From: JAXIHJ01 sp034189755
Lineage (GTDB): Bacteria > Planctomycetota > Phycisphaerae > SM23-33
DNA length: 11,656 nt
Assembly: GCA_034189755.1 (NCBI GenBank)
Contig: JAXIHJ010000084.1
Span: 1-11,656 of the forward strand
Direction: 5' to 3'
Part shown: piece by piece, positions 6,911 through 11,656 of the stretch
Position numbering within the stretch: position 1 is the stretch's first letter
Layout of the letters: every line of letters starts with the position of its first letter
Notes under the pieces: generated by a model
The model's database searches: none
Told to the model about the DNA's origin: nothing
Seen by the model: only the letters and a program-made list of their open reading frames with translations
Translations under genes and position numbers: made by a program

Positions 6911-7357
6911 GTGCGAGCACTGGTGCAACGGGTTCACTGGGCGGAGGTGGACGTGGACGGCCGCATCGCGGGAAGAATCCGCCACGGGCTGTTGGTTTAC
7001 GTCGGTGTGGCGGTGTCCGACACGCCGGCCGACGCCGAGCGGCTGGCAGAGAAGGTAACGCACCTGCGGATATTCCCCGACGAAGCCGGCAAGTTGAATC
7101 TTTCGGTCCAGGACGCCAGGGGGGGCGTCCTGGTCGTGTCGAATTTCACGTTGATGGCCGAGACCAGTAAGGGTCGTCGGCCCGCATTTACAGACGCGGC
7201 GGCTCCTGAGGCTGCCGAGCCACTTCAGGACAAGGTTCTGGCTGTGCTGGAAGATATGGGCTGTTCCGTGGCGCGAGGTGTTTTCGGCGCGACCATGACG
7301 GTCCGCAGCGCCGCAGACGGGCCGGTAAACGTGCTGGTGGACTTGCCGCCGGCTTAA
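6911..7357 (+). CDS. dtd: D-aminoacyl-tRNA deacylase
   Basis: DTD is a dimeric cytosolic proofreading enzyme that hydrolyses D-amino acids, and glycine mischarged on tRNA-Ala, from tRNA. The 148-residue length, the N-terminus RALVQRV, the HGLLVYVGV strand, LRIFPDEAGKLNLSV and KGRRPAFTDAA all match the family. The catalytic-pocket Gly-cisPro pair is present (G137-P138 in DGPVN). Two positions differ from the usual motifs: SNFT replaces SQFT (N78), and the residue two after the cis-proline is Asn (N140) where Thr is common. The start codon is GTG 6911, with GGGGAG 8 nt upstream inside the end of the WYL gene. Only one base separates the two genes, indicating one transcript. A hairpin with six T about 70 nt downstream may end that transcript. 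Confidence 0.95.
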   Translation: MRALVQRVHWAEVDVDGRIAGRIRHGLLVYVGVAVSDTPADAERLAEKVTHLRIFPDEAGKLNLSVQDARGGVLVVSNFTLMAETSKGRRPAFTDAAAPEAAEPLQDKVLAVLEDMGCSVARGVFGATMTVRSAADGPVNVLVDLPPA

Positions 7358-7414
7358 CCGCCGCATATCTGAAGGCAAGCGACAGAGACAGCGCGAACAG
7401 CGAATAAAAAACAT

Positions 7415-7426
7415 TATACGATTCGT
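7415..7426. repeat. 12-bp direct repeat TATACGATTCGT, copy 1 (copy 2 at 7565-7576)
   Basis: The same 12 bases recur in the same orientation at 7565-7576. Copy 1 directly precedes the structured hairpin, and the 138 bp between copies holds that hairpin plus the AATGACC repeats. This could be a target-site duplication around a small insertion, or part of a repeat family. Confidence 0.5.
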
Positions 7427-7503
7427 GGCCCACCTGCAGGGACGGTTATAGGCAATGTTATTGAGACCCCCGACCCGCCGAACCTGTAAGGTGGGCCTTT
7501 TTT
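7427..7503 (+). terminator. Long-stem hairpin with T-run: dtd terminator or small structured RNA
   Basis: GGCCCACCT (7427-7435) pairs perfectly with AGGTGGGCC (7489-7497). After a small internal loop, CAGG (7437-7440) pairs with CCTG (7483-7486). Six T (7498-7503) follow at once, as in a Rho-independent terminator. The enclosed region of about 42 nt is much larger than a normal terminator loop and has its own small inverted repeat CAAT/ATTG (7453-7463). It may therefore be a compact non-coding RNA that carries its own terminator. It follows dtd by about 70 nt. No known RNA family is recognised. Confidence 0.5.
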
Positions 7504-7612
7504 AATGACCAATTTCCCAATGACCCCAAAAAACAATGACCAATTTCCCAAATGACCGATGCCATATACGATTCGTCATCGCTGGGTCATTGGGGCTTGG
7601 GAATTGGGCACT
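7504..7612. repeat. AATGACC repeat cluster with inverted counterpart
   Basis: AATGACCAATTTCCCA occurs twice exactly (7504-7519 and 7535-7550), and each copy is followed by another ATGACC. Further right, GGGTCATTGG (7584-7593) is the exact reverse complement of CCAATGACCC (7517-7526). The following TTGGGAATTGGGC is nearly the reverse complement of the CCAATTTCCCAA part. The result is a low-complexity, foldable intergenic block with no coding potential. It looks like a member of a dispersed intergenic repeat family, which one window cannot prove. Confidence 0.6.
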
Positions 7613-7626
7613 AGGCCCGTAGGTAC

Positions 7627-7655
7627 TTGACTCGGCAGATGATATTACTTACGCT
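7627..7655 (+). promoter_or_regulatory. Possible promoter for the tRNA pair
   Basis: TTGACT (7627-7632) matches the -35 consensus in 5 of 6 bases. A weak -10 candidate TACGCT (7650-7655, 3 of 6) lies 17 bp further on, placing the start about 5 nt before the tRNA-Tyr 5' end. The -10 box is poor, so this is tentative. Confidence 0.35.
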
Positions 7656-7666
7656 TCTTGTGGTCT

Positions 7667-7749
7667 GGGAGTGTGCCCGAGTTGGACAAAGGGAGCAGAC
7701 TGTAAATCTGCCGGCTAAGCCTACGGTGGTTCGAATCCACCCGCTCCCA
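7667..7749 (+). tRNA. tRNA-Tyr, anticodon GUA
   Basis: The 83-nt gene folds as a class II tRNA. The acceptor stem GGGAGTG/CGCTCCC has one G-T pair, the anticodon stem is GCAGA/TCTGC with loop CTGTAAA, and the anticodon GTA is at 7702-7704. There is a long variable arm, then the T arm with GGTTCGAATCC. The discriminator is A7749 and CCA is not encoded. The long variable arm and GUA anticodon fit bacterial tRNA-Tyr. It lies 26 nt before tRNA-Gly and is probably transcribed with it. Confidence 0.97.
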
Positions 7750-7774
7750 TTCGATTTCGGAATCCGAAATCGAA
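7750..7774. other. Perfect hairpin between the two tRNA genes
   Basis: TTCGATTTCGGA (7750-7761) and TCCGAAATCGAA (7763-7774) are exact 12-bp inverted arms around a single base (in practice a 3-nt loop). The hairpin fills the whole spacer except one base (7775) before tRNA-Gly. No T-run follows, so a terminator is unlikely; a processing signal or a small palindromic repeat is more plausible. Confidence 0.7.
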
Positions 7775-7775
7775 C

Positions 7776-7848
7776 GCGGGCGTAGCTCAATTGGTAGAGC
7801 GTCGGCTTTCCAAGCCGACTGTTGTGGGTTCGAGTCCCGTCGCCCGCT
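7776..7848 (+). tRNA. tRNA-Gly, anticodon UCC
   Basis: The 73-nt gene has acceptor stem GCGGGCG/CGCCCGC, D arm GCTCAATTGGTAGAGC, anticodon stem TCGGC/GCCGA with loop TTTCCAA (anticodon TCC, 7809-7811) and T arm GTGGGTTCGAGTCCCGT. The discriminator is T7848 and CCA is not encoded. It reads GGA and probably GGG codons. It is the second gene of a Tyr-Gly tandem; no third tRNA is visible before the assembly gap. Confidence 0.97.
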
Positions 7849-7861
7849 GTGGACGGTTTTT

Positions 7862-7982
7862 CACCCTCACGTCATCCCCCGGAAGAGAGTTTCAGAGTTG
7901 TGTAAGCCTTCGCTAGGCGCGACCGGCAGGAAGCGGGCTGTTGTTCCCGCTCGCTTAGCGCTCGCGGCCAGTTCCGTGTTCC
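7862..7982. repeat. 121-bp repeat, left copy, ending at the gap
   Basis: This copy is identical over 121 bp to 8083-8203 and runs up to the first N. Internal structure includes AGCGGG/CCCGCT inverted arms and the palindrome-rich CGCTCGCTTAGCGCTCGCGG. CGTCATCCCCCGGAA (7870-7884) is an imperfect reverse complement of TTCCGGGTGACG (8200-8211), so a single copy would have inverted ends. It has no coding potential. It is probably a dispersed intergenic repeat that broke the assembly. Confidence 0.85.
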
Positions 7983-8082
7983 NNNNNNNNNNNNNNNNNN
8001 NNNNNNNNNNNNNNNNNNNNNNNNNNNNNNNNNNNNNNNNNNNNNNNNNNNNNNNNNNNNNNNNNNNNNNNNNNNNNNNNNN
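7983..8082. other. Assembly gap of exactly 100 N
   Basis: The round length of 100 is a conventional placeholder, so the true distance is unknown. Identical sequence on both sides suggests the contigs may simply overlap and the gap may be zero or negative. Reading frames spanning the N run are artefacts. Confidence 0.98.
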
Positions 8083-8203
8083 CACCCTCACGTCATCCCC
8101 CGGAAGAGAGTTTCAGAGTTGTGTAAGCCTTCGCTAGGCGCGACCGGCAGGAAGCGGGCTGTTGTTCCCGCTCGCTTAGCGCTCGCGGCCAGTTCCGTGT
8201 TCC
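8083..8203. repeat. 121-bp repeat, right copy, starting at the gap
   Basis: This copy is identical to 7862-7982 and begins with the first base after the N run. Unique sequence GGGTGACGAAAAACGCC follows and leads into the end of the lipoprotein gene. The region from 7849 to 8219 contains only this repeat and the gap; no gene is seen in it. Confidence 0.85.
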
Positions 8204-8219
8204 GGGTGACGAAAAACGC

Positions 8220-8750
8220 CTACTTCTCCGGCGCAACCGGGTGCAGCGACTTGTACAGGTCGGTGAGCATTTTCTGCTCGACGCTGTGGTCATAGCCGGC
8301 GGTCTGCCAGGCCTCGTTCTGCTCGGGCGTGGTGGCGGCGTCGAGTTCAGCCGGCGTTTCGTTCGGCACGGAATCGTAATTTTCGCCGACCGGGCGCATC
8401 TGGTGATAAACCGCCGAGCCTTGGCGTTGGACCTTGACCTGTGCGCGGGCGAAGATGAGCTTTCCTTCGCGCCACAGGTGCATTTCGGCGACCTGGCGTG
8501 CGGGTGAGCCGCCCAGCAGCCTCTCGTTCTTTGCGCTGATGGTCGACGGCCTGGCCTTTATCACGCCGGCGTCGACGTCGGCCGATTCAATGGAATAATA
8601 CTGCGACATTACTTCGCGCGCCGCGGCGAAGGCTGATTCGTATCCGACTGCGCCAAGGACACGCGTCCTGCCGGGCGCCTGCTGACTGCAGCCGGCTGCA
8701 AGCAAGGCCCACGCCGCCAGTCCCAAGATGATCCACCCGTTTCGGTTCAT
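8220..8750 (-). CDS. Small lipoprotein of unknown function
   Basis: I do not recognise a family. The 176-residue product begins with a clear lipoprotein signal, NRNGWIILGLAAWALLAAGC, with Cys21 as lipid-attachment residue. A mixed soluble domain follows, beginning GYESAFAAAREVMSQYYSIESADVDAGVIKARP. That segment resembles the general pattern of small periplasmic domains whose helix is followed by strands, but no motif is diagnostic. The C-terminus is polar (EQNEAWQTAGYDHSVEQKMLTDLYKSLHP). GGGAGAA lies 6 nt before the ATG. The gene starts only 11 nt after the guaB stop on the same strand, so the two are probably co-transcribed, although a functional link to purine synthesis is not obvious. The repeat element and assembly gap lie immediately downstream. 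Confidence 0.85.
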   Translation of the reverse strand: MNRNGWIILGLAAWALLAAGCSQQAPGRTRVLGAVGYESAFAAAREVMSQYYSIESADVDAGVIKARPSTISAKNERLLGGSPARQVAEMHLWREGKLIFARAQVKVQRQGSAVYHQMRPVGENYDSVPNETPAELDAATTPEQNEAWQTAGYDHSVEQKMLTDLYKSLHPVAPEK

Positions 8751-8761
8751 TGTTGTTCTCC

Positions 8762-10228
8762 CTATTCCTCGTCGGTGCGCCAGACGGTATAGTTCGGTGA
8801 CTCGTGTGTTATGGCGATATCGTGCGGATGATTTTCAGCCAGCGAAGCTGCGGAGATGCGGATGAACTTCGCCTTTGTTCGCAGTTGCTCGATGGTTGAC
8901 GTACCGCAATAGCCCATGCCGGCCCGCACGCCGCCGACGAGTTGATATACGAAATCGCCCAGCGGTCCGCGATAGGGCACCCGGCCCTCGACGCCTTCCG
9001 GCACGAGCTTGTCGCGTTCGGTTTCCCCTTTTTGACTGTAGCGGTCGGCTGAGCCGGAAACCATCGCGCCGAGCGACCCCATGCCCCGATAGCTCTTGAA
9101 CCGCCGGCCCTTGTAGATGACCAGTTGGCCTGGCGATTCGTCCAGCCCCGCCATCAGGCTGCCCAGCATGACGGCCGAGGCTCCGGCTGCGATGACCTTG
9201 GTAATGTCGCCGCTGTGCCGCACGCCTCCGTCGGCGATGACGGGTATGTTTTTCTTGTCGGCAACCTTTGCCGCCTCGCGCACGGCGGTAATCTGCGGCA
9301 CGCCCACCCCGCTGATGACGCGCGTCGTGCAGATTGAGCCAGGGCCGATGCCCACCTTCACCGCGTCGGCGCCTGCGGCGATAAGGCCGGCCGCGCCGTC
9401 GTCGGTGGCTACGTTGCCGGCGATTACGTCTATCTCGTGGGTAGACTTGATCTTCTCTATGGTCTGGATGACGTTATCGCTGTGGCCGTGGGCGGTGTCC
9501 ACCACGATAACGTCCACGTCCTCGGCGATAAGCGACGCGACCCGCTCGTAGTCGAAAACGCCGACGGCTGCGCCGACGCGCAGTCGGCCTCGGGCGTCTT
9601 TGCAGCTATGGGGGTACTGCCTGAGCTTGTCGATGTCGCGCATGGTAATCAGGCCGGCCAGTTTGCCGGCGGTGTCCACCAGCAGAAGTTTTTCGATCTT
9701 GTGGCGGTTGAGGATTTTTTCAGCCTCGTCCAGCGAGGTCTCCGGCGGGGCGGTAACGAGATTGGCCTTCGTCATCACGCCGTCGATCCTGTCGTTGGAC
9801 GTAAGGAACTTCATGTCCCGGCGGGTGAGGATGCCGACCAGCTTGCCGTCGTCGACAATCGGGATGCCGGAGACATTGTGCTCGCTCATGAGCTTGCGGG
9901 CCGTGGCGGTCGATTCGCCGGGCGGCAGGACGATAGGGTCGGTGATGACGCCGTTTTCGCTGCGCTTGACCTTTTCCACCTCGCGGGCCTGGGCCTCGAT
10001 GGTGAGGTTCTTGTGAATGATGCCGATTCCGCCGACCTGTGCCAGGGCAATAGCCAAAACCGCGTCGGTAACCGTGTCCATCGGCGCCGAAACCAGCGGG
10101 ATGTTCAGGCGGATGTTCTTCGTCAGTTGCGTTGAGGTGTTTACGTCCTTCGGCACGACGTTCGAGCGGGCGGGCACCAGAAGGACGTCGTCGAAAGTAA
10201 TTCCTTCGCCGATAAGTTTATCCTGCAT
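8762..10228 (-). CDS. guaB: Inosine-5'-monophosphate dehydrogenase
   Basis: IMPDH oxidises IMP to XMP with NAD+, the rate-limiting step towards GMP, as a cytosolic tetramer. The 488-residue length is the classic size. The catalytic barrel opens with GITFDDVLLVPARSN. Two CBS domains are inserted at about residues 97-142 and 149-200 (PIVDDGKLVGILTRRD and LLLVDTAGKLAGLITMRD). The active-site loop GIGPGSICTTR carries Cys300, and phosphate-binding IADGGVRHSGD, flap YRGMGSLGAM, RVPYRGPL and the GMGYCG block follow. All key residues are present. The open frame continues further upstream, but ATG 10228 has AGGAG 6 nt before it and gives the standard N-terminus, so the extension is rejected. It heads a two-gene unit with the small lipoprotein gene and is divergent from bioF. 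Confidence 0.97.
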   Translation of the reverse strand: MQDKLIGEGITFDDVLLVPARSNVVPKDVNTSTQLTKNIRLNIPLVSAPMDTVTDAVLAIALAQVGGIGIIHKNLTIEAQAREVEKVKRSENGVITDPIVLPPGESTATARKLMSEHNVSGIPIVDDGKLVGILTRRDMKFLTSNDRIDGVMTKANLVTAPPETSLDEAEKILNRHKIEKLLLVDTAGKLAGLITMRDIDKLRQYPHSCKDARGRLRVGAAVGVFDYERVASLIAEDVDVIVVDTAHGHSDNVIQTIEKIKSTHEIDVIAGNVATDDGAAGLIAAGADAVKVGIGPGSICTTRVISGVGVPQITAVREAAKVADKKNIPVIADGGVRHSGDITKVIAAGASAVMLGSLMAGLDESPGQLVIYKGRRFKSYRGMGSLGAMVSGSADRYSQKGETERDKLVPEGVEGRVPYRGPLGDFVYQLVGGVRAGMGYCGTSTIEQLRTKAKFIRISAASLAENHPHDIAITHESPNYTVWRTDEE

Positions 10229-10274
10229 TCGGGGCTCCTGTATTTCGGCAGTGGAAGAGGCTTTGTCCATCGTG

Positions 10275-10302
10275 TATATAGACCATTTCAGGATAGGGCC
10301 AA
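10275..10302 (-). promoter_or_regulatory. Possible promoter for guaB
   Basis: On the minus strand TTGGCC (-35, 4 of 6) and TATATA (-10, 4 of 6) are 16 bp apart, giving a leader of about 40 nt. It is a weak match in a 121-bp divergent intergenic region. No convincing promoter for bioF was found there. Confidence 0.3.
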
Positions 10303-10349
10303 GCCGCTCAGCCCTCAAGGAAAATGTAGAGGGGCCTTCGGAAATTGTC

Positions 10350-11546
10350 ATGACGGACCTATGGCGGCAGTTGCAGGCGTCTTTGGACGAGTTGGCGGCG
10401 GCCGACCTGCTGCGGACGCCGGCTGTGGTGCAGTCGGCCTGCGGGCCGAGGCTGAAACTGGCCGACCGCGAGGTCGTCTGTCTCTGTAGCAACGATTATC
10501 TGAACCTGGCCGGCGACGCTGCCGTCCGGGCCGCCGCCGTTGATGCGATCCGGCAGTGGGGCGTCGGGGCGGGGGCCTCGCGGCTTCTGAGCGGCACGAG
10601 CGAACTGCACGTCGAGCTGGAACGGCAGCTTGCCGGCTTTAAGGGCGCCGAGGCGGCAATCGTTACCTCCACCGGCTGGATGGCCAATCACGTGGCGATT
10701 GGCGCCCTTGCCGGACGAGGGGACCTCGTCCTGTGCGACAAGCTCGACCACGCCAGCATTATCAACGCCGTTCGCTGCTGCGGGGCGCAGTTGCGCAGCT
10801 ACGCTCACCGTGACGTGAAGCGGCTCGATGCGCTGCTGGGGCGGCTGCGGGGACGATTCCGCCGCTGCCTGATTGTTACCGATTCGCTTTTTTCGATGGA
10901 CGGCGACCTGGCGCCGCTGGGCGAACTGGTTGGCCTGAAGCATAAGTACGACGCCCGTCTGCTGGTCGACGAGGCCCATGCAACGGGCATCCTGGGCGCC
11001 GAAGGCAAGGGCCTGGCCGAGCTGCTTGGTGTCGAAGACGGCGTGGACGCCACCGTAGGCACGCTTTCCAAGGCTATAGGCTCGCTCGGCGGTTTTGTAG
11101 CCGGGCCTGGCGTGTTAATCGAGACTATCCGAAACGCCGGGCGCGCCTTTATCTACACTACGGCCCTGCCGCCGGCGATGTGCGCCGCGGCCCTGGCCGC
11201 ATTTAAAATTATCCGTCGGGAGCCGGACCGCCGAGACCGCCTGCTGCAACTGGCCGACGAGCTGCGCAGCCTGCTCCGCGATGCGGGTTTCGATACGGGC
11301 GACTCGGCCAGCCAGATTATTCCCGTGCTTCTCGGCTCGGCGCGCCGGGCCGTGCAGATCAGCCGCCGGATGCTGGAAAAGGGCTTTTTCATACCGGCCA
11401 TTCGCCCGCCCACCGTACCACGAGGCGCCAGCCGGCTGAGAATCAGCCTCTGCGCCGGCCATACGATGGACGAACTGCAATGCCTGGTCCGTTCGCTGCG
11501 GCGGGCCGTCGACGATTGCGATGCGAAGGTGGAAAATTCCACCTGA
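10350..11546 (+). CDS. bioF: 8-amino-7-oxononanoate synthase (biotin synthesis)
   Basis: BioF is a PLP enzyme of the alpha-oxoamine synthase family that joins pimeloyl-ACP/CoA and L-alanine to form KAPA, the first step of biotin ring assembly. From ATG 10350 it is 398 residues, close to the family norm. Visible features are the N-terminal LCSNDYLNLAGD, GAGASRLLSGTSELHVELE, DKLDHASI, DEAHATGILG (D207 pairs with the PLP ring nitrogen, H210 nearby), the PLP lysine K241 in TLSKAIGSLGG, and AIRPPTVPRGASRLRISLCAGHT near the end. IRPPTVP favours BioF over the related 2-amino-3-ketobutyrate CoA ligase. The frame runs on upstream into guaB antisense DNA, but those residues do not resemble the family. 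The ribosome site is weak (GGA 7 nt upstream). No other bio gene is seen in the window. Confidence 0.92.
   Translation: MTDLWRQLQASLDELAAADLLRTPAVVQSACGPRLKLADREVVCLCSNDYLNLAGDAAVRAAAVDAIRQWGVGAGASRLLSGTSELHVELERQLAGFKGAEAAIVTSTGWMANHVAIGALAGRGDLVLCDKLDHASIINAVRCCGAQLRSYAHRDVKRLDALLGRLRGRFRRCLIVTDSLFSMDGDLAPLGELVGLKHKYDARLLVDEAHATGILGAEGKGLAELLGVEDGVDATVGTLSKAIGSLGGFVAGPGVLIETIRNAGRAFIYTTALPPAMCAAALAAFKIIRREPDRRDRLLQLADELRSLLRDAGFDTGDSASQIIPVLLGSARRAVQISRRMLEKGFFIPAIRPPTVPRGASRLRISLCAGHTMDELQCLVRSLRRAVDDCDAKVENST
11527..11544. promoter_or_regulatory. Near-perfect palindrome over the bioF stop region
   Basis: AGGTGGAA (11527-11534) and TTCCACCT (11537-11544) are exact 8-bp inverted arms around AA, encoding the last bioF residues and reaching the first base of its TGA stop. 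No T-run follows directly, so it is not a classic terminator. An operator for a downstream gene is possible. Confidence 0.4.
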
Positions 11547-11586
11547 GATTTTGATATATTCCTCCACCGGCGACGCCAATTGACCG

Positions 11587-11656
11587 ATGAGAAACAGTGA
11601 AGCCCTGCATCCACGTAAGCCCGATCCGTTAAACAAGTCCGGACGGCTTCATTTAG
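11587..11656 (+). CDS. Possible start of a downstream gene, cut by the window end
   Basis: An ATG opens a frame of 23 codons (MRNSEALHPRKPDPLNKSG and on) that is still open at the last base. No good ribosome-binding site precedes it and the peptide is not recognisable. It begins about 40 nt after bioF on the same strand, so a co-oriented partner is plausible, but chance cannot be excluded. Confidence 0.3.
   Translation, partial: MRNSEALHPRKPDPLNKSGRLHL

Noticed and set aside
7867..8137. Open frames on both strands running through the N run
   Set aside because: They exist only because N is translated as unknown; they lie in the non-coding repeat copies.
7862..8203. Two identical 121-bp repeats read as a genuine tandem or CRISPR-like structure
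   Set aside because: There are only two copies, both exactly abutting a placeholder gap, which fits contig overlap better than biology.
9437..10135. Plus-strand frame of 232 codons
   Set aside because: It is antisense to guaB with no recognisable domain.
10017..10349. N-terminal extension of bioF
   Set aside because: It overlaps guaB on the other strand and precedes the normal BioF N-terminus; ATG 10350 gives the usual length.
10229..10492. N-terminal extension of guaB
   Set aside because: ATG 10228 has a well-spaced AGGAG and gives the standard IMPDH start; the extension is low-complexity and overlaps bioF.

Overview
The window looks like chromosomal DNA of a high-GC Gram-negative (diderm) bacterium. 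Two genes start with lipoprotein signal peptides and one encodes a TolC-type outer-membrane channel. Housekeeping genes (uvrA end, phosphohexomutase, dtd, guaB, bioF, two tRNAs) alternate with repeat-rich intergenic DNA. A run of exactly 100 N shows that this is a scaffold, probably a draft or metagenome-assembled genome. The overall style suggests Planctomycetota, but this is an impression and not a proven placement.

Left part (1-3665). The 3' end of uvrA reads rightward. Facing it on the minus strand are a HepT/MntA-type toxin-antitoxin pair, an unrecognised three-helix membrane protein, and a complete phosphomannomutase/phosphoglucomutase gene. A 47-nt copy of the mutase 3' end, including its stop codon, lies just beyond hepT next to uvrA. 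All five substitutions between this relic and the live gene end are synonymous. The relic and the gene end therefore form direct repeats around a segment of about 1.6 kb, parts of it AT-richer, that carries the toxin-antitoxin pair and the membrane protein. I read this as a small inserted or recombined island at the 3' end of the mutase gene. It is the most interesting structure in the window.

Middle (3666-7357, plus strand). A TolC-family lipoprotein gene is preceded by a perfect-consensus sigma70 promoter (TTGACA, 16 bp, TATAAT). The predicted transcript starts only about 6 nt before the ATG, so it is nearly leaderless. An inverted repeat (TGACAAG-7-CTTGTCA) fills the promoter spacer. Downstream, a WYL-domain regulator gene has its own inverted repeat (GTGACAC-4-GTGTCAC) with the same TGACA/TGTCA half-sites. 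One testable reading is that the regulator controls itself and tolC. dtd (D-aminoacyl-tRNA deacylase) follows the regulator after 1 nt, so the two are probably co-transcribed.

Repeat and tRNA region (7358-8219). It contains a long-stem hairpin ending in six T (terminator or small RNA), a cluster of AATGACC repeats with an inverted counterpart, tRNA-Tyr(GUA), a perfect 12-bp-arm hairpin, tRNA-Gly(UCC), and the gap. The gap is flanked by two identical 121-bp copies that abut the N run on both sides, almost certainly one repeat at the ends of two unmerged contigs.

Right part (8220-11656). guaB (IMP dehydrogenase) and a small lipoprotein gene of unknown function form a minus-strand pair. bioF (8-amino-7-oxononanoate synthase) is divergent from guaB. 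A near-perfect palindrome covers the bioF stop codon, and a possible new reading frame runs off the end.
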